A stretch of DNA of 64,000 bases from Eopsaltria australis (lineage: Eukaryota; Chordata; Aves; Passeriformes; Petroicidae), in assembly GCA_034509425.1 (NCBI GenBank), contig JAVTVJ010000447.1, forward strand, positions 1,674,001 to 1,738,000. Direction: 5' to 3'. The notes under the pieces are model-generated. The model worked only from the letters and a program-made list of their open reading frames with translations, had not been told where the DNA came from and searched no databases. Shown in pieces: positions 1 through 11,598 of this stretch. The stretch's first letter is position 1, and every line of letters starts with the position of its first letter. Position numbers and translations under genes: made by a program.

Positions 1-603
1 GAAGACCCTTGTCATCAACAAACCAAATCCTCTGGCTGCTTGTGTCAGGTAATTCACTCTTTCCTGAATGCAGAGTACATCAAACAGTGCTTCAGGTTCA
101 TCTTGGAGCTGCAAACCTGCAATCTCTGAAGATATTTCTACAAATTCTTACTTTCACTGCAGTGTGGCTCAGCAGGAATAAACACCAGCTCTTCATCCCT
201 TGGCCTGAACTTTCAGAAGCAGCTTTCAAGACTTTATGTGCCTTTCCATGCCCTCTCCAGCACAGAAGGACATTCAGGTGTCCCATGATGAGGAGAGACC
301 TCACTGACAACTCTCCTTAAGTCAGAGCAGCTGTGAGGTTGCCCTAAGCAACACCTTCCAGTGGTGCAGGTTCAAAGTTTAAAAATATACTGTGTCCCCT
401 TTCCTCTGTGCCTGTAGGTGCTTCTGAGCATCTAAAACCTTATTTATAAAATAGATTTATAAAACATAAGGGGAATTGTGACTTGAATGTATATTTATAA
501 ATTGCAGAAGTCCACGCTGAGCCCCAGTGTGCACACGGCCAACACAATTTGGGAATGCACAAAAGGCAAAGGCCTGGAGATGCTTAAAATATTCCTCATG
601 CAG
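1..603. other. Unique non-coding stretch, no gene recognised
   Basis: AT-leaning sequence up to the first CR1 fragment. A 103-codon open frame at 9-320 (+) has no recognisable domain, no convincing splice context and low-complexity composition, so I treat it as chance. A short A/T-rich patch near 430-500 contains repeated 'ataaa' motifs. Nothing else is supported. Confidence 0.5.
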
Positions 604-700
604 TCATAGAATCACAGAAGGGTTTTGGTTGGAAGGGACATTAAAGAACATCTAATTCCAGCCCTTTGCCATGGGCAGGAACGCTTTTCACTGCACCATC
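604..700 (-). mobile_element. CR1 retrotransposon 3' fragment
   Basis: The left edge carries the reverse-complemented CR1 terminus (tcatagaatcacagaa), then 'ttggttggaagggacattaaagaacatc' and the diagnostic 'ccatgggcagga' block. The element therefore reads on the minus strand, with its 3' end at the left. About 100 bp of the 3' end is left, as expected for a heavily 5'-truncated non-LTR insertion. It has no coding capacity. The right edge is approximate because similarity fades gradually. Confidence 0.85.
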
Positions 701-1844
701 CTGCATTATTCAAAGGAACAGCTTGTTTAGAGGCAGGACAGTAAGGTAAGGAGAATATTTATGTCCCACAAGGACAGAGAAAAGATGGGATAACTGCAGG
801 AAAGAACAAGACTGGCTCAAGATTGTGTTCAGTTCTGGATCAGCTGTCACAATGCAGGGTGGGGACACTCAGAATCAGAAGCCATTTTCATAAAGGTTTC
901 TTAGCAACATTAGAACAGGACTTTTATTAGGAAATAATTGTTTCATTTTACTCAGAGGAAGGTGGTTGTCCTTTCTTCCAGCGTTACTCAAAGAAAAAAA
1001 GCCAATGCAAATAGAAATTATCCTGCTAATTAACCTCCCTTCATGAGAGAGGTGAGAAAAATTAAAAAGCCAATGTAAACACACAGAAATTAGGTGCATT
1101 AATACCACAGAGTTTGGGTGATGCTTTTGTGTTGATCGGCACCAGTGTTTAAATAAAGAAGTTGCTTATTGGACTGAAGTTTCAAGTGACAGGAACAGGT
1201 AGATCTGCTCAAATAAACAAAAAGTTTCTGCTGGTGTAAAATCCTGCATTTTTTGGTGTCACTGCTCAGGTATTTACACCCAACAAACTGGTTCCACGTT
1301 CAAGCACATTGAATTCTTGATGCAATTGAGCACAGCAGTGAAGAGGAAGAGGTATTGGTGTTAAGCAAAACAGGCCAATTCTTCTTCTGGCACAAAATGT
1401 GTCAGCAGGAAAATGATGAGTTGCATTTGAGAGACTTGAGTGCTTTATTTTCCTCTCCTGTGCACTGTGATAGTTTGGGGATCACTATTGCATTTATACC
1501 AGGGTGCAGGGCAGGGATGTGATGCCCCAAGGAATCATCCTTAGGGGGTGAGTTCTGACTAGCTCACACAGCAGAGAGGAGAATGGCAGGGAATAATCTA
1601 AGGTAAAAATAAAAAATACTGTGAAAAGTAACAGCTGATCATGTTAAGGGCATGTGATGCACTGGAAAGCTGAATGTGCTGAGGTTAAAAACACAGGTAG
1701 AAACGCAGATTCAAAACTCAGAAACAGAGATCTTCCCTAGCTTTTGACACACACTTGATTGTTTCACCCAAAGATTTAAAACAACCCACAGTTAATATCC
1801 AGACTATTCCTCCATATATGATTACAGAATTTTTCACAAAATTG
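701..1844. other. Unique non-coding stretch, no gene recognised
   Basis: No gene, structured RNA or clear repeat is visible. A segment at about 780-850 ('gtgttcagttctggatcag') faintly recalls CR1 coding sequence but is too short and diverged to call. Confidence 0.5.
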
Positions 1845-1897
1845 CTGGATTCAACAATATTAAAGGTCCTTTCCAACCTGAATGGTTCCATGAATTC
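1845..1897 (+). mobile_element. CR1 3' terminal remnant
   Basis: 'attaaaggtcctttccaacctgaatggttccatgaattc' matches the plus-strand CR1 3' tail, including a decayed terminal octamer. Only about 50 bp is recognisable. The sequence to its left is too diverged to extend the element. Confidence 0.7.
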
Positions 1898-4147
1898 TCC
1901 ATACTCTTATTCAGGGCACCCTGGTACCACCTCCTCTTCCATCTGAGTGAAATCAGCAACTCCTTTATAACTCTTATATGTTTTCCAGCTAAATGTTTTC
2001 CGTCTGAATTCAAGTCACAATTTCCCTTAATTAAACTTTTAGCAATATTCTGCCTTTAGAAAAAGATGAATCACAACCAACGTGTCAAGACTACTCGTGT
2101 TTATTACTGGAGAAGTACCATGGCCCTCAAAGTGCTATAAACATTTTATAAATTTATGGGCCCAAAGTTTTGTTGCTGCCACCTCCAAACTCTTCACAAA
2201 TAAGAGAAAAGCTGCATTTCAGCAATATCAGAAATTGTCTTTGGAAAACTGGAGCCCTTCAAGATAAGGGGAAAATGCAAAGGCTGATTTGAGATACATC
2301 CCCAAGAGAGAAGAGGAAGCCTTGATGGACCTCACAGATCCAGATGTATGTGAATATAAAAGTATGGAATTAAACAGAGAAAAATAATTCATGCTTGTGG
2401 GTGAATCCTCTCAACCCAAAATTGCTCAAACAGTGATCTTAATGGGGAATGAGCTTATTTCATGCATAAATTCATCATTACAGAGTGAGCTTTTCCTCTC
2501 TGTCAGCTTCACCCATTTTCTAGACATGGTGCTGACTGTTACTGAAATTTTCTTGACAAGAATTCATGATGGCATCAGCAGTTTCAGGAGACCTAGGCTT
2601 GACAGGAGCTGTGGAGATGCTTTTCTGTGTGGCACTGGATTTCCCTTATGCCCTTGAGGGCAAAGCCCTAAAGGTCTCATTATTTTTATTTCACACTCCT
2701 TTCCAATGTAGACAAAAAAATTGCTATTATTAGAGGCTTGAGACTTTTATGTAACTCTACAGGAGAAAGATGTCGATGAATTCTAAGTGTACCTGACCAT
2801 AAACTGGTCAATATTCTGCTGGAAAACACAGCAAAGAAAACGAGGGGGGAAAAAAATCAGCCTAAGATGAGTGGCATGGAATATAAGCATGCTAAAAATA
2901 TTCTGTCCTGTGCTTGCATTGTTCTGACTCGATGGGAAACTGTCGTGGATTTGTTTTCTTATTGATACAGAATGCCAAACTCTCGAAATATCTGCCAGCA
3001 TCTTTTAGAGGCTTGTGTAATGGCAAAGTTTTATTGTGTCTGACATGTTCTTCAGCTGGGAACAGTCAGAAATAGGATGGAAAATGCCCCTTCCTTGCTG
3101 AGGGTTTTGATTTCCATTAATAAAAGTTCCTCTGCGTGTGACACACGGAAATAATAACATTCCAGAATAAAATATCTAATATTACAGTGGGCAAAAAGCA
3201 GCACATTTTTCCTGTTCTTGGGTGCTGTTTTGGAAAAGTGGTGGGTTTTTTTCAGTGGCTTTCACATTTCATTCTGTTCACTGTGGTTCATGGTACAAAT
3301 TCCATATAGAATATCAAGTGTTAGGAAAGTGAGGGGTGAGTTATGGAGGATTTGTCCATAGATGTATATATTTTTTTAAGACTGAGAGCTGCAGTGGAAG
3401 TGATTTTGTCAGTCTTCATAAAACCTAAATAAAGGTCATGCATTCTGCTCAACAGAAACTATATTGTACAAGTAAATACATATTATTCAATCCTTTTGGT
3501 TTGCTTACATGGGTCTTTACTCCTGCAGTGAACTTGTTTCCTTTGGATTAAATAGAAGGAAGAAGAAAAGAGAAAAACAAGTTTTAAAACAGTAACTTGG
3601 GGGTCTCTCACAACACTTACTATATTCATTTTTTCTGTAATTGGCTCCCAAAATGAACTCAGTCACCAGCAGCATGGTTAGGAGGAAATCAATCAGCTGG
3701 AGGAATAATGGGGATAGTTTTCAAGTGGTGATGCTGTAGCACTGATAACAGAAAGGTAATTTTTTTTTCAGTAGGAAAGAAGTTGGATTTCCCCCTGTGG
3801 CTGTTGAAATTGAGCTTATAGGTAAATTTGTTTTCACAGGAGCAACCTCGCTTGTCTCCTGCTATTGAGACACCGGCTGCTGCCGTCACAGAGTGGTCAC
3901 TGCTGCAGCACTGGAGTCTGCCTGCAGAATATTTATAACTCCTGCCTACTTCAGGGGGAAAAGAAATCCTTTCCCAAGGATCTGCTGGCTCATTATTCCT
4001 TTCTGTTACTCCAAATCATAGAAATAGTGCTGGAGGAGATCTCAGCACAGGTTTGGCGTGAGCAAATTCAAGTGAAATTCAAGGGGTGATTTTTTTTGAA
4101 AATTAATTGGACCCCATGGGTTTATAGTCCCTGCAGAGAGATGTGGG
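1898..4147. other. Unique non-coding stretch, no gene recognised
   Basis: This is 2.2 kb of AT-leaning sequence. Open frames here are all under 90 codons and lack recognisable motifs. Short homopolymers occur (for example poly-G/poly-A at about 2845-2858 and T runs at about 3370 and 3760). No RNA gene or repeat family is recognised. Confidence 0.5.
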
Positions 4148-4530
4148 ATCATGGAATCCCAGAACTGCTTAGGCTGGAATAGTCCTCTAAGATCATCAAA
4201 TCCAGCCTTTCCCCCAGCACTGCCAAGGCCACCACTGACCCCTGTCCCCAAGTGCCACATCCACACGGCTTTTAAATCCTTCCAGGTCTGGGGACTCCAC
4301 TCAGCAGCTGTGCTAGGGCTGGTCAACCCTTTCCATGAAGAAATTTTCCCTAATACCCAATTTAATTCTTCCCTGGCACAGCTTGAGACCATTCCCTCTC
4401 CTCCTGTCCCTATTCCTTGGGAGCAGAGCCTGAACCCACCCTGGCTGTCCCCTCCTGTCGGGGAATTATGCAGATCCACAAGGTCCCCCCTGAGCCTCCT
4501 TTTCTCCAGGCTGAGCCCCCCAGTTCTCTC
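4148..4530 (-). mobile_element. CR1 retrotransposon 3' fragment with ORF2 C-terminal remnant
   Basis: A 5'-truncated CR1 copy of about 380 bp, read on the minus strand with its 3' end at the left (atcatggaatccc, then 'aagatcatcaaatccagcc'). Translating the minus strand gives the CR1 ORF2 C-terminal region. 'SLEKRRLRGDLV' is visible near the right end, and 'KAVWMWHLGTGVSGGLGSAG' lies in the tail region read through the same frame. A 178-codon minus-strand frame (4042-4578) covers it, but its ends are flanking sequence and it has no start of its own. It is a dead fragment. Confidence 0.92.
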
Positions 4531-7395
4531 ATGCCAGTAAACACTTGGATTTTGGAGCATGTAAATCATCATGTACAAATAAGTCCTCTCATTTTTGAGA
4601 CACAGTGTCCTGAGGCTGCTCCTTGATCAAATTATGAATTGATCCAGAAGGGTTTGGTCAAAGAGCTCTTAATTGCATGTGGTTCCAGAAGGAAATTTTG
4701 GTCTCTCTCTCTTCTTGTGACAACTTCAACCTGGTTCAACTGACCTACATCACCATGGAGTGAGATTTAGCAGAAGATTCCTAATCCTGGGGCATTTCTT
4801 GGAGTCTCCTGACACCGCTGGGTGCCAGGGATAACCTGCAGGCTGCACTGGGGACAGCACAGGTGCCTGAGGCTGGGGCAGAAAACATCCTAAGTTTTGA
4901 GAAAATCTTGACTTTATGAGTCTCCCCATGCTGGCCTGGTGAATCAGGACTTGTCTTTTAGTCTCGTGCTGCTGAATAAGAATTTGGGAAGATTATCCTG
5001 GAAGGAAGCAGCAACACTCACGTTACACTCATCTCCCAGCAGATGGGTAAGAGGTGTAAGAAGCATCTTCATTCTGTTATCTGAGCTCACAAAAACATCC
5101 TGCAGCAAAAACAAATATCTGCTGTTCAGGAATCCAAAACACTCACTTTTGCTAATTAATTTTTTTAACGTGTTTATTCCCGGTGCCTCCCAAAGGAAAA
5201 GCACCTCACTCTATCTTTGTAAACTGTTCCCCCACTAACGACAACAAACTAACAATCCCACTGATCATTTCCTTTGCAAAGGGTGTAACTGAGCTTTCCT
5301 GGGACAAGTTCACTGCTGTTGAAGAGGGCTCAGGGGAATGATTAAAAATGTTCAGTTGAGAGCTGGTTCAAGAGGCCACTGGCTGCCTTGACAGCTGGAA
5401 TGTGCAGGAATTTTGGTTCACCAAAAAAGCATCCGAGCTCTTCTTGGCCCTCTGGGATTGCATTCTCACTGGCAGCTGCTCCAGGGATTGTTCCAATATT
5501 TAGAGTTCCCTTTCCCTTGCTCAACCAGCTGTCAAAATTTGGAAGACCACAACAGGAAGATGTGTTAACGGTGAATGGCACCAGAGGGGATTATAAAAAG
5601 GGCCTTTTAGCAAACAAAGCAGTTTCATGATGAGAAATGGTGTGGCAGAATTTTGGGTCTGGAGTCAGCCTGATTTTAATAGCCTGATAGGAGAGGATGT
5701 GTCCCATCCTCTGGGGCAGGATGAGCAGATTTTATAGCAGTGGCAAAAAAGGAATGGGAATTAACCCCAAAGGGAACCTCTGCCCAGTCACCATTTCAAG
5801 GACAAGAGGCATCCAAATTCAGCCTTGTCTTCAATACCACCAGTTGTCCTTAAAGGGAATAAACCAGTTTTCCACAGGAATTAAAGCACCTGCAGGCTCT
5901 TGCACGCCCAGTCAAGAGTAAATGACCTACAGGAGGGACTGTAATGTGGGTCTGTGGAGGAAGAGGACAAATACCCCTCTAAAGAGATATTTTCCTTCTG
6001 TAGGACAGGCACTTGAGACACTCACTAGAGACACTTTCCATAGCTGAAGGCATGGAGAGCCTTTAAGGTCTCTCTTACAGCGATCTCAAAAGGAATTTTG
6101 GCAAACTAGTGACTGAATAATGGCTTGCAGCAAACCCAGGCAGGTTCTCTGGGTTTTCAATGGGGTAAGTTAAGCAGAGAGAGCAGGAGGTGGAAAGAAA
6201 GCTTGTAAAAAAGCAGTGTTTGAGAGATTTGGCTGCTGGTGACAAGGTTGCAGCCAGATTGTGGCACATTAACAGCTCTAAAAATACCCCCCAGGACCCT
6301 GCAAGCAACTGAAAAGTCCTAATGAAACACCAAAACCACAAACTAAACATGGCATGGGATAAGAAAACAGAGGATAAGAAAACACTTGTGTGTTTTCTGC
6401 ATAAGCCACAGTTTATAGGGGATCCCTTTGCAATGAAAGCTGGAGCTGGGCAAGAGTCAGGGCTCAGAGGTGGGGCAGGAATGCAAGGTGAGTGTGTGGA
6501 GGCTGCCTGGTGCATCAGGTCACACCTTTACCCTTCTGTTCTCTCTAAGCCTACCCATCTCCCATGTCAATATCCTAGAATTATTCAGAAATAAGGCAGC
6601 TCCTGCTTATTTCTCAATTAACACCAGGTTTTTACCCTCACCCAAACACCCTTTCTAATACCTGCTCTTTCAGCACTGAAGGTAACCCTGTAGCCCCTGC
6701 ATGTGCAGCTGTAAATTCATAATTTCCTCCTCAAATTCATGCTCAGCCCTGTTCTTATCCTCCCCACTTCTTCCTTTATCTCCTCTGGTTCCTTGGCCAC
6801 TGAAAGCAGCTGAACCACTCAGGACAGGGATAATATTGAGGAGAAAACTACTGCCTTAACACACACATCAATTTTGTGAGGGCCTAAAATCTCCAAGTCT
6901 GATGGTTTTTATGAGCCGGGTGTTGATGAAGGAATGAGGTTAACCAACAGGAAAAAGGACTTGTGTGCAACTGGAATCCTCTTTGGTTGGAATTGAGTGT
7001 CCATTCACTAACATGATGCTCTGCTGACTGCTGCCATTGATTCCTTCCAGACCTCTGTGCTCCTGAATGCTCAAGTGGGAACTTTCTCACATTTCTCACA
7101 TTTCTTTCAACTCCCTTTTACAAGGTGAGTTATCACAGCTGAGGCTCCTCCCTGGCCAAAATCCCTTAAGCGACAGAACTGCTCTGCAAGAAAATTCTTG
7201 GGAATTTATTTCCTTGGAACCAGGCTGTCCCTGTAAGGATTCTTGTACTCATCTGATAAGGCCAGAGGACACAACTGCCCCATGAACACCTGGGCTGGGG
7301 GACACCCTTTAGCACTGACAGGTTAATGTCACTTCTGTGTCTCATTCATCTGGAGCAGGAAAAGAATTCTTGTTCAGCTTCACTGGTGTCACTTT
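4531..7395. other. Unique non-coding stretch, no gene recognised
   Basis: This is 2.9 kb without recognisable genes or repeats. The largest open frame (6075-6515, minus, 146 codons) is rich in Ser, Leu, Phe and His. It lacks a recognisable domain and has no supporting splice or promoter signals, so I do not annotate it as a gene. Confidence 0.5.
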
Positions 7396-7577
7396 GTGTC
7401 ATGCCCAGAGGAGCTGTGGATTCCCCATCCCTGGAAGTGTCCAAGGCCAGGTTGACTGGGGCTCTGAGCCACCTAGTCTGGTGGAAGGTGTCCCTGCTCA
7501 TGGCAGGAGGTTGGAACTGAATAATCTTGAAGGTCCCTTTCGGTCCAAACCATTCTGTGGTTCTACTATTCTGTGGC
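7396..7577 (+). mobile_element. CR1 3' fragment
   Basis: Plus-strand CR1: 'gcccagaggagctgtggattccccatccctggaag', then 'gtgtccaaggccaggttga', 'ggaaggtgtccctgctcatggcagg', and a terminal 'ggtccctttcggtccaaaccattctgtggttctactattctgtgg'. The decayed terminal octamers (ttctgtgg) mark a complete 3' end. This is about the last 180 bp of the element. Confidence 0.9.
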
Positions 7578-10500
7578 TTTAATTTTTCTGACTAAAGGCT
7601 GTTTGCATCATTTAAATTAGTTCATGTGTGGAATCTTTTCAGGGTATCTACCACAATTACTGTATTTGAGGGTCATGAGCCAAAAATAAGCACAGTTTAT
7701 TTTAGGGCTGTGTTTAAAAAGAGAGCTAAAGCTGAGATTAATTTTGTAAAGTAGCCTGAAAAACAATAATCCATCTTAACTGCTACCACAACCTGCTCCT
7801 CAGTGTTTTTTTAAGCCTAGTAGAGACATGAATGGAGAAATTGTCACCCAATAATGTGACTTATCCCAAGAGCAGATGCACAACAGGAAACAATTAACAT
7901 GCTCTGGGTGTTACCACTGCCTATGGCACTGCAGTGAAAATTGTAGCTGTCCAAACAGCTTTCATTTTTATCAACAATTAATTTGTGCCCAGAAAGAATG
8001 GAGATGAACTTGCAGAAAAATTTTCAGAAGGCCTATAAGGGAACAGAGAGAAATTTGAGGATGCAATGTCTGAGAGCATTGGGCGAGGCTGCAATCCCAA
8101 GTGTGCATTTGAAGTGAACACCTTGAAATTTATAGAGGGAATTTGAAGTAATTCTATATAACTTCAGGAAGACTGTGATGCTCTTAATTAGTAGAAGTTT
8201 CCTACATAATTAGTGAGTTCTTTCTGTTAATTCATGTCATCACACACAGTCCAGTTTAATTTCTCTTTTCAAGAGTGTGACACCAAAATTCAGATGAATC
8301 AGGTGTGTGTCACATTTGTGTGTCCTGGCTGCTGAATTACCTGTGAAGGTAGATGATGTGGAGAGAATCTTAATTTTCAAGGTCCTTTCTTACTTTGGGA
8401 TTACAACAAAGGGGCTGCAAATGCACACAGAGATTTTGGGAGGAAAAAAAAGGAAGTGAGGATAAAACTATTCCACAAAACCACTTTATGTTATTAATGT
8501 CTGGAAATGCAATGATAGAATGTCACGTAGCACAGTGGGAGAGATTAAATGCATTATCACTTCTGTGTCTAAAAGACTTAAAAAACAGAATTCGTAGAAC
8601 TCAGTGCAATTCTTTTATGGGCAAAACCAGGCAAGACAAGAAAACTGAATTGATTTTTGATATGTTGGAGTTTATACACTAAGATCTGTTTTCTTGGAAG
8701 CACAGTCTCAATTCTCACATTGAAAACCAGGAACTCCAACACTCCAGACCCCTTTCTGACTGTAAAAATTTTGCAGCCTTTTTAGGATCTTCTTGGAGCC
8801 TGGAATCAGCAGATGGATTGGAGATTTTTTTAGTTTAATATGGGAGAATTACAGAATCAAAGAGGAGCTGCAGAGCTGCTCATTTGCCATCTACCAGCTG
8901 GATCACACCCAGCTTTGAGGTACAACCCTTTACAGCTTTCCCAGACAAGTCCCTAATTAAATTACAACCCAGAAAAACCAGGGCAGCCTCTGAATGGCAT
9001 TTGAAGGTGTGGCAGGCTCCAGAAGCTTCTTCCAACGAATACTTACATAGTTCCACGCATTAAAATCATATAAAAATCCATAATCTGTTTATTACTTGGA
9101 GTTTTAACTTTAATAGCAGATTTTTTTCTAATTTCTTTTCCCATTTACCTCCTATAATAGCATAAGCAGGAAGAGAAAGGCTCCTTCAGTCTCTCCTATG
9201 GCAGCAGCTCCTGGGTACTGACCCTGTAGAGTGGCACAACTGATGCCCAAAATGATGTTTATTGTGGCAAGAGAAGGTGTTAGGCAAGGATTTGGGGAGG
9301 AGAGGGAATACAGGCAGCACCAAGAGAAGCCAGCATTCTCCCTGTAGGTATCACGTTACAGAGCTTGGCAATAAAAAACACTTTCACTGAGAAGGAATGG
9401 TCTGAGGTCTCAGAACAATTCAATATTCCCACTCAATTTTTCCCCTCGTTGCCTGGCAAGAGTGAAATCTGCAGTTAATTGAGCCACTGACAAATGACTG
9501 AGGCAAAACCAAGCTGATTTGAGGCCAATTAGCAGCCACGGGGTGCTCATGACTTTGGGTCATTCCATGAGCTTTTTTTTTTTTAAGCTGACCACACATT
9601 CACAGGCAGGATGCTTTAAATAAAATCATAGGAAACTGGGTGTAGGTTTCTCTGAGGGCGTTTGGGATCTCTCCAGTAGGGCTGGCTTGGGAACTGCGAC
9701 CAAAAACATTTGTGCAATCTGACATCTCGAGCTGGTGGCCTCTGAACCAAGTCCAGAGGGAAATGGAATAGTTCAACACACTGATAGCAACAAACAGGAA
9801 ATGTGATTCCTGCTCATGCTTCTCAACCTAATCAGAATCAGGGGGTTTGGGAACCTTTTCAGGCTGTTTTTAATGGACCAGACCATTTTGTGGTGGAATT
9901 AGGTTTGAGTGTGGGCAGGAAATCCAAGTCATTAACATTTGTCCATGGCCGTTTGGAAGTTGTATATTCTGTCACATTCTTTGCTGGGTCGTTGTTCTCT
10001 CAGGCAGCCTCTGAGTGTAACAGAGGTTTCTCAGGGGGCAAAATGTGGCCCAGAGTTCCAAAATTGTTGTTCTCATTGGGAAACAATGGCTAGGAGAAGG
10101 CCTGAATGCTTCTGGAAATAATTAATTGTCTGTGCACAGAATTGTTGAGAAAAGGGTTAACGTGATGGTGTGAAAAATATGTGGTGGAGGGGAGGAATTG
10201 GAAGTACAGAAATTATTTGGTTTGGTGCAGTCTGGGGTAAAACTCACAGAGTCCTCTCCATGCTGCTTCAGTGAACTGACTCTGCATCAGCTGCTTTAAA
10301 TACAGATCTTCATAAAGCATATTCAGATTTGGTAGCAGACACACCTTATGATGAGAGTAACCATATGTCAGGACACATATTGAGCAATACTTCATTATCC
10401 CCTAAATTGAGTTGTTCATTCTTACCACCTTCTTAAACAATTGGTGTCCAAGGGCCCTGTTTGACCCAAAGATCCTCTACCATGGCGAAGGACAGCTATA

Positions 10501-10924
10501 CATTGAACAGCACACATAGAGCTAAAAAAAACCCCAGCCATTATAAATAAATATTGTTTTCTAATAAGCATTAAATTATATGGAATTAGAAAACATAAAT
10601 ATGTAAATTGTTCTTTTTACCTTCTACAGAGCTCATGACAAATGAAGTGTCAGTTTTTACACAAAAGCAAATTTCTGCTAAAGAAAATGGTTGTAAACAA
10701 AAATTTCTTAGGACATTCAATTTTGCCTCGTTTTTCTGTAAGCCTAAATTATTATGTTCACTGTCCAGATTTTACTTGCTAGAATGAGGAAGTTTAATGG
10801 TAAATGGTACACGCTGAAAAATGCACTTCTGTATCCAAAGTCATGATTTGTAACCTGATTTTACATCCATGAACTTTGCCAGTAAATTTGTCCATTGATG
10901 CCTTTTTCTGGTCTTAGGAAATAA
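7578..10924. other. Unique non-coding stretch, no gene recognised
   Basis: This is 3.3 kb of AT-leaning sequence with no gene or repeat that I can name. Open frames are all under 100 codons. A T run lies at 9574-9583, and the segment at about 10520-10720 is especially AT-rich with many TAAT/ATTA motifs. That could reflect conserved non-coding DNA but cannot be decided from one sequence. Confidence 0.5.
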
Positions 10925-11245
10925 AGGCTCAGACAGGGTTAGAGGGTTGGGGTCATTTCCCTCGGTATTTTAATAGGATCCCATTCCATGGCTTCTGCCG
11001 TCCCGGTAGAACGCGCCGCAAAAGCCCCGTCCCCCCAATCGAGTATACAATTAAAGACTCTACTCATTAGCAGATCTACCAGGAGGGCCCAATAAGGGGC
11101 TGGGGTGGGCTCACTTCTAGTTTACAAAATCTGTCCTACTAGGAGACCTTGAGGGCTCACGAAAACAGAGTGTTTGGTCTCTAACTCTCCGTGGTTTCAG
11201 GGGTGTTTGGTCTCCCGGCCTCCTAAACACCATGAAACCAGGCTG
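10925..11245. mobile_element. Unclassified CpG-rich block, possibly a degraded LTR
   Basis: This block stands out from its AT-rich, CpG-poor surroundings. I count 11 CpG dinucleotides between 10963 and 11217, clustered at 10998-11040. It contains an 'attaaa' motif (11050-11055) just after 'gtatac', a C-rich run followed by 'ccaat', two copies of 'gtgtttggtctc' (11170-11181 and 11203-11214), and a strong hairpin (11194-11238). Promoter-like and polyadenylation-like motifs together would fit a retroviral LTR remnant. However, I see no clear terminal TG...CA pair, no target-site duplication, no confident primer-binding site and no adjacent viral coding sequence. A fragment of a host gene 5' region is an alternative. 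Both edges are estimates. Confidence 0.3.
11194..11238. other. Strong stem-loop inside the CpG-rich block
   Basis: The arms gtttca (11194-11199) and tgaaac (11233-11238) pair perfectly, then ggtgttt (11202-11208) pairs with aaacacc (11225-11231). The two helices are separated by a small internal asymmetry (gg against a) and close a 16-base C-rich loop. That is 13 base pairs in 45 bases. The function is unknown. It is too short for an ordinary pre-miRNA and could be a feature of a retroelement leader or LTR. Confidence 0.6.
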
Positions 11246-11439
11246 AACTATCACCTAAAGCATCACAAGTGTGCATGCTGATACTTGTGAATGTAGGGAA
11301 CAGTGTAAGAAATATTCAGCAGAAAAGCAGAAAAAATTCTTCAGGCATCACCATCACCACTGACCATGGGCACAAACTGAAATGCAGGTGGTTCCATCTA
11401 AAAAAATGGAAGTATTTTTTGGTCTAAGGATGATCAAGA

Positions 11440-11598
11440 ACTGGTGCAGGTTTCCCAGTGGAATTTCCTTCCTTAGAAATAATAAAAAAACCAACTACAC
11501 TGAGTCCTCTGTCATCAGCTCTGGGTGACCCTTCTGGAGCAGAAGGTTGGACCGAAGGTCTCCAGAGATCCCTTCCAAACTCAACTGTGGATTCTCTT
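11440..11598 (+). mobile_element. CR1 3' fragment
   Basis: Plus-strand CR1 of a different subfamily from most copies here. It reads 'ctggtgcaggtttcccagtggaattt', then 'ctctgggtgacccttctggagcagaaggttggacc', 'gatcccttccaaactcaact' and 'gtggattct' at the tail. The 'ctgggtgaccct...gagcaggaggttggacc' block is characteristic of the CR1 3' region. About 160 bp, moderately diverged. Confidence 0.82.

Noticed and set aside
780..860. CR1-like phrase 'gtgttcagttctggatcag'.
   Set aside because: The match is too short and isolated, and no neighbouring CR1 blocks are in the expected order.
4042..4578. 178-codon minus-strand open frame as a candidate gene.
   Set aside because: Its middle is CR1 ORF2 C-terminus and tail (4148-4530) and its ends are unrelated flanking DNA, so it is an accidental frame.
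10925..11245. Mitochondrial insertion, tRNA or rRNA fragment as explanations for the CpG-rich block.
   Set aside because: No tRNA cloverleaf, rRNA motif or mitochondrial gene sequence could be recognised in either strand.
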